Positions 26,674 to 35,473 are shown, counted from the stretch's first letter. The stretch is DNA of 43,119 nucleotides from Okeania sp. SIO3B5 (GCF_010692555.1 NZ_JAAHHG010000040.1:1-43119); one strand, 5' to 3'. Notes: generated from the sequence alone by a model not told the origin. Numbers and translations: made by a program.

Positions 26674-28200
26674 TTAGGTTTCCTTCCTACGAGTACTTAG
26701 GTCTCCCAATTTCTGGAATAGACCAAACTCTACTTGTTCCTCTAGGTCTGGGTCAATACCTGCGAATACATCGCGGAACAAAGTCCGACATCCATGCCAA
26801 ATATGACCGAAGAAGAAAAGTAGAGCAAAACAAGCGTGGCCATAAGTAAACCAGCCACGAGTGCTAGTCCGGAAAACACCGTCAGACCCCAGAGTTTCTT
26901 GATCGAACTCAAAAGGTTCACCTAACTGAGCTTTACGAGCATACTTCTTAACATCTGTGGCTTTAGTAAAGGTTTGACCATTAAGTTCACCACCTAAGAA
27001 GCTAACTGTTACGCCCTTCTCCTCAAAACTATATTTTGATTCTGAACGACGGAAAGGAATATCAGCCTTAACGACACCATCACTATTGGTCAAGATAACT
27101 GGGAAAGTTTCAAAGAAGTTTGGTAGACGGCGCACAAATAACTCCTCGCCATCTTTATCCTTAAATACGGGATGACCAACCCAACCTTGAGCAAGACCAT
27201 CACCATTATTCATTGGGCCAACGCGGAATAGACCACCTTTGGCAGGGCTATTACCAACATAGTCGTAGAAAGCTAATTTTTCAGGAATAGTTAACCAAGC
27301 TTCTGAAGCAGTTTTACCTGCTGCTATTTCAGATTGAACGCGACGATCTATTTCTTCCTGGAAGTAACCACTGTCCCATTGATAACGAGTAGGGCCAAAT
27401 AATTCAGTGGGGGTAGCTGCACTGCCGTACCACATTGTACCAGCCACAACAAAGGCTGCAAAGAATACTGCTGCAATACTGCTAGAGAGAACTGTTTCAA
27501 TATTACCCATCCGCAATGCTCTGTAGAGACGTTCTGGTGGTCTTACGGATAGGTGGAACAAACCAGCAATAATTCCCACAATTCCAGCAGCAATGTGGTG
27601 GGCGACAATGCCACCAGCATTGAATGGGTTAAACCCTTCCGGTCCCCAGGCCGGGGCTACTGGTTGAATAGAACCCGTTAATCCATAGGGGTCTGACACC
27701 CACATTCCGGGACCAAATACTCCTGTCAAATGGAAGGCCCCAAAGCCAAAACAGAGTAAACCAGATAAGAATAAATGAATACCAAACATTTTTGGTAAGT
27801 CTAGAGCAGGTTCTCCGGTACGTTGGTCAAAGAATAGTTCTAAGTCCCAAAAAACCCAGTGCCATACAGCAGCTAGGAACAGCAGACCAGAAAGAACAAT
27901 ATGAGCTGCTGCTACACCTTCAAAAGACCAAAAGCCAGGGTTAGAAGCTACTTCTCCAGTAACACTCCAACCACCCCAAGATTGGGTAACACCTAGACGT
28001 GCCATGAATGGCATGACAAACATTCCCTGACGCCACATAGGGTTCAGGACTGGATCGCTAGGATCGAAGATTGCTAGTTCATAAAGGGCCATTGAGCCAG
28101 CCCAACCTGCTACTAGAGCAGTGTGCATTAGATGCACGGATATTAGTCGTCCTGGATCGTTCAGAACAACTGTGTGTACTCGATACCAAGGTAGTCCCAT
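26674..28200 (-). CDS. psbB: Photosystem II CP47 chlorophyll apoprotein
   Basis: CP47 is the core antenna protein that passes excitation to the PSII reaction centre in the thylakoid membrane. The 508-residue length is standard. The start [19 protein letters not shown] and the six-helix pattern with paired His ligands ([51 protein letters not shown]) are diagnostic. The large lumenal loop lies between helices V and VI, and [16 protein letters not shown] marks the last helix. A perfect GGAGGAG lies eight bases before ATG. It is intact and expected to be highly expressed. Confidence 0.99.
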   Translation of the reverse strand: MGLPWYRVHTVVLNDPGRLISVHLMHTALVAGWAGSMALYELAIFDPSDPVLNPMWRQGMFVMPFMARLGVTQSWGGWSVTGEVASNPGFWSFEGVAAAHIVLSGLLFLAAVWHWVFWDLELFFDQRTGEPALDLPKMFGIHLFLSGLLCFGFGAFHLTGVFGPGMWVSDPYGLTGSIQPVAPAWGPEGFNPFNAGGIVAHHIAAGIVGIIAGLFHLSVRPPERLYRALRMGNIETVLSSSIAAVFFAAFVVAGTMWYGSAATPTELFGPTRYQWDSGYFQEEIDRRVQSEIAAGKTASEAWLTIPEKLAFYDYVGNSPAKGGLFRVGPMNNGDGLAQGWVGHPVFKDKDGEELFVRRLPNFFETFPVILTNSDGVVKADIPFRRSESKYSFEEKGVTVSFLGGELNGQTFTKATDVKKYARKAQLGEPFEFDQETLGSDGVFRTSTRGWFTYGHACFALLFFFGHIWHGCRTLFRDVFAGIDPDLEEQVEFGLFQKLGDLSTRRKET

Positions 28201-28374
28201 TGACTACACTCCTCCTTATTAAGTGATGTCTATTCTGAAAACTTTTTTCTTTTGTTTGCTATGCCCCGATCTAAAAATTGCCCTAATTTTAGTCCAATTG
28301 CCAAGATAGTTACGGACAATATGGCCAATTTTATCAGATAGGAGCATAAAAATTAAAACTATTTCAAGAATTGT

Positions 28375-28620
28375 TTGACACTCTCACCGTTAAACTAAAG
28401 ATTATAACGGGAGATTCTTGCTTCACAGATTCTTAACTAGATAACAAATCAAATAAACTGAGTTGCACCCCCGTCAGACCATCTCCACAAGCTTTTTATT
28501 CAACCGTGTGCCCCACGGCTGTTGATAAGATTATAACGCCAAAAATGCGCGCGCGTATTGCTCAATTATTTTTCTGGTTAATTCATCTCATCATTAAATA
28601 AGTGCGATTATAACGGCTCA
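28375..28620 (-). pseudogene. IS200/IS605-type remnant upstream of psbB
   Basis: This is the inverted counterpart of 15715-16020. On the minus strand it runs ATAATTGAGCAATAC, GGCGTTATAATC, CGTGGGGCACACGG, GCTTGTGGAGATGG, AAGAATCTGTGA and the terminal hairpin TCTCCCGTTA/TAACGGTGAGA, then GTGTCAA. It is shorter than the other copy. It ends about 175 bp before the psbB start codon, so the psbB promoter lies within or just beyond it. Confidence 0.5.
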
Positions 28621-28748
28621 AACTCTTTGTTTCAACATTTATGATAGAGTTTTTAAGTTAATAGCAAGCAAACATTACAAAAGCGAGAAAGTTGATGATT
28701 AATATTTAGTTAGATTGACTTTTGACTTGAGACTCAAGCCTAATGGCT

Positions 28749-29063
28749 TTAGCCAATTTGACAGATGGCTGAGGTAGTACAAAGATATTCCAAGACTTTT
28801 TCAGAATTAATCAAGCGGGTCAACACCACATTGCCAATATTCTGATTAGAGGCAGACTTTTGGGCTTCAGCAGTGGGATAAATCTCTACCATCAATACTG
28901 CTTCTTCGACTCGATGCAGCCACATTCTTTCATTTTTGTCCAAAATACAAAGATTCATTTTTTCAATATCTGGCGCTCGTCTCCAAGCTGTTTCACTCCA
29001 GAGGCCGCCGACAGTCCAAATTCTACCTACGGCCCACCCCTCTGATAAGAAGAAGTATTTCAC
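28749..29063 (-). CDS. Conserved small cyanobacterial protein of unknown function
   Basis: The protein has 104 residues and opens MKYFFLSEGWAVGRIWTVGG. A Trp-rich, mixed alpha/beta N-terminal half contains MWLHRVEEAVLMVEIYP, followed by a helical C-terminal half ending CTTSAICQIG. It has no signal peptide or membrane span. The style (SEGW..GR.W..GGLW, WLHRVE.AVLMVE) matches a conserved cyanobacterial hypothetical that I recall near photosystem genes, but I know no function. It lies about 550 bp upstream of psbB on the same strand with a transposon remnant between them. Confidence 0.65.
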   Translation of the reverse strand: MKYFFLSEGWAVGRIWTVGGLWSETAWRRAPDIEKMNLCILDKNERMWLHRVEEAVLMVEIYPTAEAQKSASNQNIGNVVLTRLINSEKVLEYLCTTSAICQIG

Positions 29064-29284
29064 AGACTTTATTTAAACTTGACTAATTTATCTGAAAGTT
29101 TATCAAACATAAGACCTTCTTTTTGTTTAAAAAAATAATAGGACTGTTCAATCTTGCATCATACACTCAAATGCAATGGCAGTAGCCTGTAGTATTCTAG
29201 ACTTGATATGATTAGAATTTGCCATTATTCATGTAGCAATCATCGCGATCGCCACAAGGGCAAAACTAATTTCCATCACCAAAA

Positions 29285-29420
29285 AATAAGGTCTGAAGCC
29301 TCCCCTTGGCTGCGCCGCGAGCTACCGCTCTACAAGGGGATGAAAAAAAATCAAGTTCAATATTTCAAGCCTCTGACTTTAACTAGAGGTACTGATAACT
29401 GATAACTGATAACTGAAATG
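29285..29420. repeat. R3-like repeat, degenerate
   Basis: GTCTGAAGCCTCCCCTTGG, CAAGGGGATGAAAAAAAATC and TTAACTAGAGGTA followed by three CTGATAA heptamers keep the R3 order, with an extra GC-rich stretch (GGCTGCGCCGCGAGC) inserted. The rest of 29064-29472 holds no gene that I can support. Confidence 0.45.
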
Positions 29421-29472
29421 ACCTGTTTTCCAACTGACAAATACTTCAACGTTACTATCAATCCCAATTTTT

Positions 29473-30255
29473 TTACCACAGGGAACCTGCTGATATTGTT
29501 ATATCCTCCATTGTTATGCCCAATGCCTCATCACGACATAGAAAAACAGCGAGTTCGCCAACTTCTTGTGGTTGTATGAGTCTCTTCTGAGGATAGCTTT
29601 CCTTAATTTCCTCTAAGTATTCAGCAGCAGTGCGGCCTTCAGTTTCAGCAAGTCGCGTAGCCACCTCTGTAGCCATCTTAGTTTCTACCCAACCAGGACT
29701 AATTGAGTTACAGGATACTCCGTGGGGAGCCCCTTCCAAGGCAACACAACGAGTTAATCCCAGAATTGCTGCTTTGGAAGTGCAATAGGCAGCGTGCAGC
29801 GGAACACCCACTGAAGCATAAGTGGAGGCAATATTAATAATACGACCCCATTTCCGTTCTATCATTCCAGGTAAACATAGTTTGGTAGTGCGATAGATAC
29901 CGTTGAGGTTAATATCGATAACTTTATACCAGTCTTCGTCTGGATGATTGCAGATTGTATGCTCACAGGCTATTCCCGCAGCATTGACCAGAATATCAAC
30001 TTTGCCAAAACTGTCGAGTGTTGCATCATAAAAAGCCTGAACTGAATTAGTTAAGGATACATCCAAATTCATCACTAGAGCTTTGACACCCTGTGACTCA
30101 ATTTCTGCTTGGCATGAACTTGTGCTAGCAGAACGAGAACCGACTGCAACATTAGCTCCACTTTGAGCTAAAGCAATAGCAATAGCTTTACCTATGCCAG
30201 ATGTACCGCCAGTTACTATTGCCACACGACTTTCTAAAAATTTTACTTGACTCAT
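29473..30255 (-). CDS. Short-chain dehydrogenase/reductase (SDR)
   Basis: This 260-residue classical SDR is an NAD(P)-dependent oxidoreductase. The cofactor motif TGGTSGIG is at residues 16-23, NAAG near 92 is a slight variant of NNAG, the catalytic Ser is in NIAST, and the Tyr-Lys pair is in YCTSK. SPGWVETKM follows. Similarity in style is to 3-hydroxybutyrate dehydrogenases and acetoacyl reductases. It is the last gene in the transcription direction of the 29.5-43 kb cluster, about 100 bp after the SMR pair, across an R5 repeat. The substrate is unknown; an alcohol/ketone step on the cluster product is possible. Confidence 0.9.
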   Translation of the reverse strand: MSQVKFLESRVAIVTGGTSGIGKAIAIALAQSGANVAVGSRSASTSSCQAEIESQGVKALVMNLDVSLTNSVQAFYDATLDSFGKVDILVNAAGIACEHTICNHPDEDWYKVIDINLNGIYRTTKLCLPGMIERKWGRIINIASTYASVGVPLHAAYCTSKAAILGLTRCVALEGAPHGVSCNSISPGWVETKMATEVATRLAETEGRTAAEYLEEIKESYPQKRLIQPQEVGELAVFLCRDEALGITMEDITISAGSLW

Positions 30256-30263
30256 CTTTCTTT

Positions 30264-30358
30264 AGACATCTCCAAAAATCAAAAGTAAAGTCAATTATTG
30301 TTCATAAATCATCAATTATTTTTCCTTGTTTCCTGTTCCCTGTTCCCTGTTCCCTCTT
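30264..30358. repeat. R5-type repeat with TTCCCTG heptamers
   Basis: AGACATCTCCAAAAATCAAA, TCAATTATTGTTCATAAATC and three TTCCCTG heptamers repeat the left part of the R5 element at 14149. The copy fills the whole gap between the SDR and the SMR gene and ends exactly at the SMR stop codon. Confidence 0.6.
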
Positions 30359-30676
30359 TTAGGCAAACAACTCTAGTATTACTACACCTGCTACGATCAT
30401 AGCAATTGACAGAACTGTTTTCAGACTTACTGATTCCTTAAATTTGATAATTCCTATAATTACAGTAGCCGTCGTTCCTAAACCCGCCCAAGTTGCATAA
30501 GCAACGCTAATATCAATTGTTTTCACAGCTAGTCCCAAACAATAGAAACATAAGCCATAAAATAAAAACAACAAAATGGATGGTAACTTTTTGGTAAAGC
30601 CCTCTGAAAGCTTTAGACAGGTGCTACCTGCTAACTCAAAACCAATTGATAACATTAAATAAAGCCAACCCCACAT
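30359..30676 (-). CDS. Small multidrug resistance (SMR) transporter subunit 1
   Basis: This 105-residue, four-helix inner-membrane exporter subunit belongs to the EmrE/EbrAB type. The conserved membrane Glu that couples proton and drug is at residue 14 in GFELAGSTCLK, followed by SEGFTKKLPS. The third helix reads YATWAGLGTTATVIIGI, where homodimeric EmrE has YAIWSGVG. SMR proteins move lipophilic and quaternary cations out of the cell against protons. Its partner lies 32 bp upstream on the same strand, so a heterodimer is likely. Placement beside betaine-type enzymes suggests export of a quaternary ammonium product. Confidence 0.92.
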   Translation of the reverse strand: MWGWLYLMLSIGFELAGSTCLKLSEGFTKKLPSILLFLFYGLCFYCLGLAVKTIDISVAYATWAGLGTTATVIIGIIKFKESVSLKTVLSIAMIVAGVVILELFA

Positions 30677-30708
30677 TTTTTTCTTTTTGTTTTCCTCTTG
30701 TTATGTTG

Positions 30709-31047
30709 CTACGAACGTTCTTCAGCTACTTTAGTAAAGTTTAATGTAACTAACCCAATCGCTACAAAAGTCAACCCTACTATCTTAGCCCAAGTTAGTT
30801 GCTCGTGAAACCATAGTAACCCTATAAATGTTATTCCTACCGTTCCCACTCCTGACCAAACGGCATAAGCGAGGCTCAAGTTTAATTTTTTCAGAGCCGC
30901 TGCAAAAAAACTGAAGCAAGTAACATAGAAGACAACAACAAAAATCGAAGGAACGAGATTGCTCAAACCATCTGAAAGCTTGAGACAAGTTGTACCTGCA
31001 ATTTCCAGAATAATTGCTAAACTCATATAAAGCCAACTAATAATCAT
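30709..31047 (-). CDS. Small multidrug resistance (SMR) transporter subunit 2
   Basis: The 112-residue partner of the 30359 gene has four predicted helices. The essential Glu lies in ILEIAGTTCLKLSDG and the helix III signature is YAVWSGVGTVGITFIG, closer to EmrE than its neighbour. The C-terminus (KVAEERS) is longer and charged; such asymmetric tails are common in paired SMR proteins, which insert in opposite orientations. AAGGA lies only four bases before the ATG. It is probably co-transcribed with the downstream subunit. Confidence 0.92.
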   Translation of the reverse strand: MIISWLYMSLAIILEIAGTTCLKLSDGLSNLVPSIFVVVFYVTCFSFFAAALKKLNLSLAYAVWSGVGTVGITFIGLLWFHEQLTWAKIVGLTFVAIGLVTLNFTKVAEERS

Positions 31048-31382
31048 TTTCCTTTTGGTTTCAATAGTTCTACTAGGGTAAACTAAATAGGCTAAAATGG
31101 TGAATCAAGCCAAAGGCTGCCCTCAAAATGTTGGTAAAAACAACTCTTTTATCTATAGAACCCCTAAGCGCATCTCCAAAAATTTAGGCGTATGCTCCTA
31201 TTACTTAACTTAAGCATATATCTTTTCTTCAAAAGACATTTCCAATCATCAAAAATCAAATCAATTATTGTAGATAAATCATCAATTCTTTCCCCCCTAC
31301 TCCCTACTCCCTACTCCCTACTCCCTTTTTTCTGGAAAGAGCTAAAAGATACCAAATGGGTTCTATATTAACTCTAGTAATT
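31048..31382. other. Spacer with R5-like repeat and TCCCTAC heptamers
   Basis: AAGACATTTCCAATCATC and TCAATTATTGTAGATAAATC near 31230-31290 belong to the R5 family. Four TCCCTAC heptamers follow (31295-31326), then TTTTTTCTGGAAAGAGC. I see no gene. The promoter for the SMR pair should be near 31060-31100. Confidence 0.5.
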
Positions 31383-32114
31383 TTATTCAATCCGCAGTCG
31401 ATGTTCGTAAAGTTTTTGGTAATAAGGCAAGCAATACTCGTAGGCTTGTTTTAAGCGATCGTTATCTTCAATGCTCACATAATTTTTTTTGTTGTTTTCT
31501 TGAAATCCTTGAGCTGATAGTAAATAAGTATGCCAGTTCCTAACCCATTTAGGAATTTCGGGAGCCTTAGAACCCCATTCTAAGGCGTTGGGAATAAATG
31601 GAATTCCCACAGCATTACAGTAAGCTTTAATTGTGGCTTCTGGTTTCTGTACTAAATCATCTGAGTCGATTGTGGGAGGAATTTTTCCTAGAAACGCAGT
31701 GGTTAATTCAAACAATCGATATAGTTCTGCATATCCTGCTTCATTTAAGCTGAAATCAGGCCAAATGGCAAATAGAGAAGGAAGAGATTTGGCAGGATCG
31801 CGAATAATAAAAGTGTGTTCAAAGTGAGATAAAAATGTGGGGTTTGCTCGACCGCAAATATAATAAGCCATATCTTTAATAAAAACTGGTCGGCTTTGAG
31901 CTTTATCAATTAATTCCTGGAATAGAGATTCAAAATTATAGGCGGGATTAACCTCAATTTGTGCATAGCGATCGGATTTTCTTTCCTCACTACGGTAAAA
32001 GTAAAAACTAAAAGGTTCATGAAGAACTAGAAAATCTCCTCTCTGTCGCATCATCGTTTCAAAAACCGTGGATGTCGATCTCAAAGTTGCCCATAATATT
32101 AGAATTTTTTTCAT
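31383..32114 (-). CDS. Sulfotransferase-family protein (PAPS-dependent type)
   Basis: The 243-residue protein has a P-loop-like PAPS-binding start, KKILILWATLRSTSTVFE (Arg12 and following Ser/Thr), where classical members have PRSRSTxF. A later FIIRDPAKSLPSLF (Arg104, Ser109) is the 3'-phosphate-binding segment. HEPFSFYFY and IDSDDLVQKPEATIKAYC also fit the family. Such enzymes transfer sulfate from PAPS to hydroxyl or amino groups of small molecules in the cytosol. It lies between the epimerase genes and the exporter pair, so it may sulfate a hydroxylated betaine made by the cluster. That role is inference. The acceptor cannot be read from sequence. Confidence 0.85.
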   Translation of the reverse strand: MKKILILWATLRSTSTVFETMMRQRGDFLVLHEPFSFYFYRSEERKSDRYAQIEVNPAYNFESLFQELIDKAQSRPVFIKDMAYYICGRANPTFLSHFEHTFIIRDPAKSLPSLFAIWPDFSLNEAGYAELYRLFELTTAFLGKIPPTIDSDDLVQKPEATIKAYCNAVGIPFIPNALEWGSKAPEIPKWVRNWHTYLLSAQGFQENNKKNYVSIEDNDRLKQAYEYCLPYYQKLYEHRLRIE

Positions 32115-32150
32115 TTTTGCTGAAGTTCTTTGATAGCAAACTAATTACTG

Positions 32151-32306
32151 ATATAGAATCCGGTTGAATAGTTATCGTATAGTTGGGAGTAGGGGAGTAG
32201 GGGAGTGGGGGAGTGGGGGAGTGGGGGAGTAGGGGAGTGGGGGAGATTAAAGGCTTGAAGTAATTATAAAATTATCAACATATACTATATAACCGGATTC
32301 TATATG
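32151..32306. mobile_element. R4-type miniature element (TATAGAATCCGG variant)
   Basis: Ends are ATATAGAATCCGGTTGAATA and TATATAACCGGATTCTATAT. The centre is a run of GGGGAGTAG/GGGGAGTGG units. It lies upstream of the sulfotransferase gene, where its promoter would be. Confidence 0.7.
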
Positions 32307-32428
32307 AAGAGCCAAGATTGTTAACAATTCGAGATCAAGTAGGGAGGATCGCATTTAGGCATAGATTTTCCCGTATAGCCATCCCCAAATCTTTAATTTT
32401 TGCAGAAAGTATAGTAACTCACCAGCTT

Positions 32429-32527
32429 CTATTCATAAACAGCGATCGCTTCACCCAAAACATCCATTATTGGCTCTACACGCAACCCCGGTTCCTCTAG
32501 CACATAAGTTTTCCCGCCCTGGTTCCG
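32429..32527 (-). pseudogene. C-terminal fragment of a third epimerase copy
   Basis: On the minus strand this reads GKTYVLEEPGLRVEPIMDVL then GEAIAVYE and stop, nearly the last 30 residues of the intact epimerase just upstream (GKTFAPEVPGLGVEPIMDVL). DNA identity stops abruptly at about 32527. It is a duplication remnant. Confidence 0.85.
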
Positions 32528-32591
32528 AGGCAAATGGCCGTTCGCCTCCTACTAGATATAGTGGTTCTGCGTAAGTACTGATTGCTATATT

Positions 32592-33695
32592 TTATTGATA
32601 TACAGCGATAGCTTCACCCAAAACATCCATTATTGGCTCTACACCCAACCCTGGAACTTCTGGTGCAAAAGTCTTACCCCCTTTATTCCGCGCACCACCT
32701 GTAGCTGTATCCACAGTCAACATTTCATGGCATAACCAAGTTGCCCGCAAGTGAGTTAGTGGGGTACTCTGAGCAAGATGGACTGCTCCTGAGTCTCCAA
32801 TCACACTTCCTCCAGTGACTTCAATATTCATCCGAATTCCTGTTTCCATACAAAAATCTCGGATACGCCTGGCCTTGGTTAATCCTCCTACTCGACCAAT
32901 TTTCAATCCAATAGCCTCACAAGCACTGTCAGCTTGAGCGCGAACAACATGACCATAAGCTTGAATACATTCATCTAAGATAATGGGATGGGAGGTCAGT
33001 TTGCGTAGTTGCAAACACTCTTCATAAGTTTCACAAGGCTGTTCAAAATACAAAATCGGTTCTTTTACAGAATTCATTACCCTCACACCATCATCTACTA
33101 ACCAAGCTCTATTCACATCAAAAGTTGCAGTTTCATTAGCAGGTAAATAAGCACCGATCGCTTGAATTCTTTCAATATCTAAAGCTACATCCGCTCCAAT
33201 TTTACAGGTATGAATAGTCTCTCCTTTTTCTTGACCCCGCTTAATGGATTCAATCATTTCTTCTGGGGTACCTGTGGGAACAGAATTTTGAATGGTTATT
33301 TCTTGGTCGAGACGACCGCCAAATAGTTCGCAAAGTGGTAGACTTGTTGATTTACCCAGAATATCCCAACAAGCCATATCCAGAGCTGATTTAATGTAGG
33401 GATGACCCGGTAGAGCAGTATCCATAGTCCGATAGATAAAATCGATGCGTCTAGGATCGAGTCCAAGCAATTGAGGAGCTAACTCTTCAATCCCTGCTCT
33501 GATACCCCGTGGAAAAGCGGGTAAATAAGTAGAACCCCAAGGACATCCTTCTCCCCAACCCCGAATTCCTTCATCTGTATCCATAGCAATGATAGTAGAA
33601 TCCAGTTTGTCAAAATACAACCTACCACCTGATAGTCGGTAAGGATGTTCTAGGGGTAAAGTCACCTGATAGACTGAAATTTTAGATATTTTCAT
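32592..33695 (-). CDS. Enolase-superfamily betaine epimerase-like enzyme (HpbD-like)
   Basis: The 367-residue protein belongs to the mandelate racemase/muconate lactonizing group. The N-terminal capping domain includes SGGRL and GWGEGCPWGSTYLP. The barrel carries Lys165 (HTCKIGAD) and Lys265 (GLKIGRVGG) as the acid/base pair, and metal ligands Asp193 (TFDVNR), Glu218 (YFEQPCE) and Asp241 (ILDECI). From memory these positions and the W320 segment (ATWLCHEMLTVD) align closely with 4R-hydroxyproline betaine 2-epimerase HpbD, where an aromatic residue packs on the quaternary ammonium. A betaine epimerase is therefore the best guess; other N-methylated amino acids are possible. ATG 33695 is preferred to the TTG four codons upstream, because the decayed paralogue also begins MKIS. 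Confidence 0.85.
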   Translation of the reverse strand: MKISKISVYQVTLPLEHPYRLSGGRLYFDKLDSTIIAMDTDEGIRGWGEGCPWGSTYLPAFPRGIRAGIEELAPQLLGLDPRRIDFIYRTMDTALPGHPYIKSALDMACWDILGKSTSLPLCELFGGRLDQEITIQNSVPTGTPEEMIESIKRGQEKGETIHTCKIGADVALDIERIQAIGAYLPANETATFDVNRAWLVDDGVRVMNSVKEPILYFEQPCETYEECLQLRKLTSHPIILDECIQAYGHVVRAQADSACEAIGLKIGRVGGLTKARRIRDFCMETGIRMNIEVTGGSVIGDSGAVHLAQSTPLTHLRATWLCHEMLTVDTATGGARNKGGKTFAPEVPGLGVEPIMDVLGEAIAVYQ

Positions 33696-33748
33696 AATTC
33701 TGTGCAAGATTTAGACTCTTAAAAAAGAATACAGCACAAGTAAAACAG

Positions 33749-34062
33749 CTATTTACTCAGATATAAATCTTTATATTGCTCAAAATTATCTCTTCCTGTG
33801 ATATGATCCCAAGCTAATATCATGTCCGGTTGAATACTTACACTTTGGAGTCAGGAAGGCAGAAGGCAGAAGGCAGAAGGCAGAAGGAAAAGAAAGATTT
33901 AAAGGGAGAAGGTTTTTCATCACTAATTATCCGGACATGATATAATTATCCTACTCTCAAAAGTCGGCTTCCCGAACTGAGGTCGAAAGACTTTCTGCCA
34001 CGAATAATCCAATTATTATTCATCAGCAGGCACTCTCCCTTCTCCATAGAAAAGATTCAATA
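33749..34062 (-). pseudogene. 3' remnant of a second TauD/GBBH-like dioxygenase gene, with R4 element inside
   Basis: TATTTACTCAGATATAAATC, CTTCCTGTGATATGATCCC and CTCAAAAGTCGGCTTCCCGA match the 3' end of the intact dioxygenase gene (36874-37060) base for base over long runs. Only the last ~60 codons remain. An R4 miniature element (33817-33943) has inserted in them. The fragment lies between the two epimerase copies, which shows that a dioxygenase gene once stood there. Confidence 0.85.
33817..33943. mobile_element. R4 miniature element inside the dioxygenase remnant
   Basis: Ends are ATATCATGTCCGGTTGAATA and CTAATTATCCGGACATGATA. The interior has four GGCAGAA heptamers. Comparison with the intact dioxygenase 3' end shows TA on both sides of the insertion, consistent with a duplicated TA target. 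Confidence 0.8.
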
Positions 34063-34093
34063 GTAAGTCAAGAGCTAGCTTATCATTAGACAA

Positions 34094-35327
34094 CTATTCA
34101 TAAACAGCGATCGCCTCTCCCAAAACATCCATTTTTGGTTCTACTCCTAACCCTGGAGTTTCTGGTGCAAAGGTTTTACCGCCTTGATTGCGAGAGCCAC
34201 CAGTAGCCGCATCAATAGTTAGTATATCGTTGCACAACCAAGTAGCCCGTAAAAATTCTCGTGGAGTAGATTGAGCCAGATGTACTGCTGCTGTATCAGC
34301 GATGATACTACTTCCTGCATCTTCAATATTCATCCTAATTCCCGATTCTACACAGAAATCCCGGATGCGCTTTGCTTTAGTTAAACCGCCAACCCTACCA
34401 ATTTTCAGCACTAGGACTTCACAAGCATTGTCAGCTTGAGCCCGAACAATATCACCATAACGCTGAATACATTCATCTAGTATCATGGAATGAGAAGTAA
34501 GTTGGCGGACTTGGAGACACTCCTGATATGTTTCGCAAGGCTGTTCAAAATAACATACCTTGTCGGTGACACTGTTCATCACCCTAACAGCTTCATCCAT
34601 TAGCCAAGAGCGATTAGCATCAAAAGTTGCACTTTGATTTCCAGTGACAAAAGAACTCACTGCTTCGATTCTCTCAATATCTTTAGCCACATCGGCCCCA
34701 ATCTTACAAGTATGGACTGTGTAGCCTTTTTTTTGACCATCCTTAATGGATTCAATCATTTCTTCTGGGGTACCAGTAAAAACAGAATTTTGGATAATAA
34801 CTGGTTCGTCTATGCGACCGCCCAACAGTTCGCACAGAGGTAATCCTGTTGCTTTGCCTAGAATATCCCAACAAGCCATATCCAGAACTGATTTAATGTA
34901 GGGATGACCAGGTAGAGCAGTATCCATCGTCCGATAGATAAAATCAATACGTCTGGGATCGAGTCCAATTAGTTGGGGAGCTAACTCTTCAATACCAGCT
35001 CTGATACCCCGTCCAAAAGCTGGTAAGTAAGTGGAACCCCAAGGACATCCTTCTCCCCAACCTCGGATTCCTTCATCTGTATCTATAGCAACGATGGTGG
35101 AATCCAGTTTGTCAACAGATAACCTACCCCCTGATAGTGAGTAATATCATGTCCGGTTGAATAGTTATAATTAAAGCTTGTAGTAGGGCTTCAGCCCGAA
35201 CTGTAGATAGATAGGGCTAAAGCCCTACTAACAACAAAAACTTTTTTATCACTGATTATCCGGACATGATATAAGTATGCTCTAAAGGCAAGGTTACTTG
35301 ATAGACAGAAATTCGAGATATTTTCAT
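34094..35327 (-). pseudogene. Second epimerase gene, disrupted by an R4 element
   Basis: This tandem paralogue of the 32592 gene begins MKISRISVYQVTLPLEHT at 35327. It then runs into an R4 element (35144-35273) and stops within it at TAA. Beyond the element the frame resumes at YSLSGGRL, directly after an in-frame TGA, and is intact to the end. The catalytic set is retained (CKIGADVAKD, TFDANRSW, YFEQPCE, ILDECI, LKIGRVGG, WLCNDILTID). The 130-bp insertion is not a multiple of three. Initiation at the internal ATG 34927 would give 277 residues lacking the capping domain, so activity is unlikely. Near INIEDAGSSII it differs from the intact copy (INIEVTGGSVI), so specificity may once have differed. 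Confidence 0.88.
35144..35273. mobile_element. R4 miniature element disrupting the second epimerase gene
   Basis: Ends are ATATCATGTCCGGTTGAATA and CTGATTATCCGGACATGATA. Inside, TAGTAGGGCTTCAGCCC and GGGCTAAAGCCCTACTA form a second, nested inverted repeat. Removing 130 bp restores PLEHTYSLSGG, so the insertion point is exact to within the TA target. Confidence 0.85.
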
Positions 35328-35392
35328 AATCTGAGGTTGGTAAATTAGTGTATGGTATTAATCTTACAGCGGTTTTCATATCAGTAGACCAC

Positions 35393-35422
35393 AGTAGGGA
35401 CGTTGCATGCAACGTCCCTACT
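35393..35422. repeat. 30-bp perfect palindrome
   Basis: AGTAGGGACGTTGCA is followed directly by its exact reverse complement. Palindromes of this GTAGGGACGTTGCATGC type are dispersed in many cyanobacterial genomes, as far as I recall. It lies upstream of the disrupted epimerase. Confidence 0.8.
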
Positions 35423-35473
35423 TGGTTTTGGTTATGACGATGTGGTTCATCAATTTGAAAAGCGCTGTAATTC

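Noticed and set aside
35191-35412. 73-residue minus-strand frame
   Set aside because: It crosses the R4 element, the epimerase N-terminal fragment and the palindrome; it is a composite of repeats.
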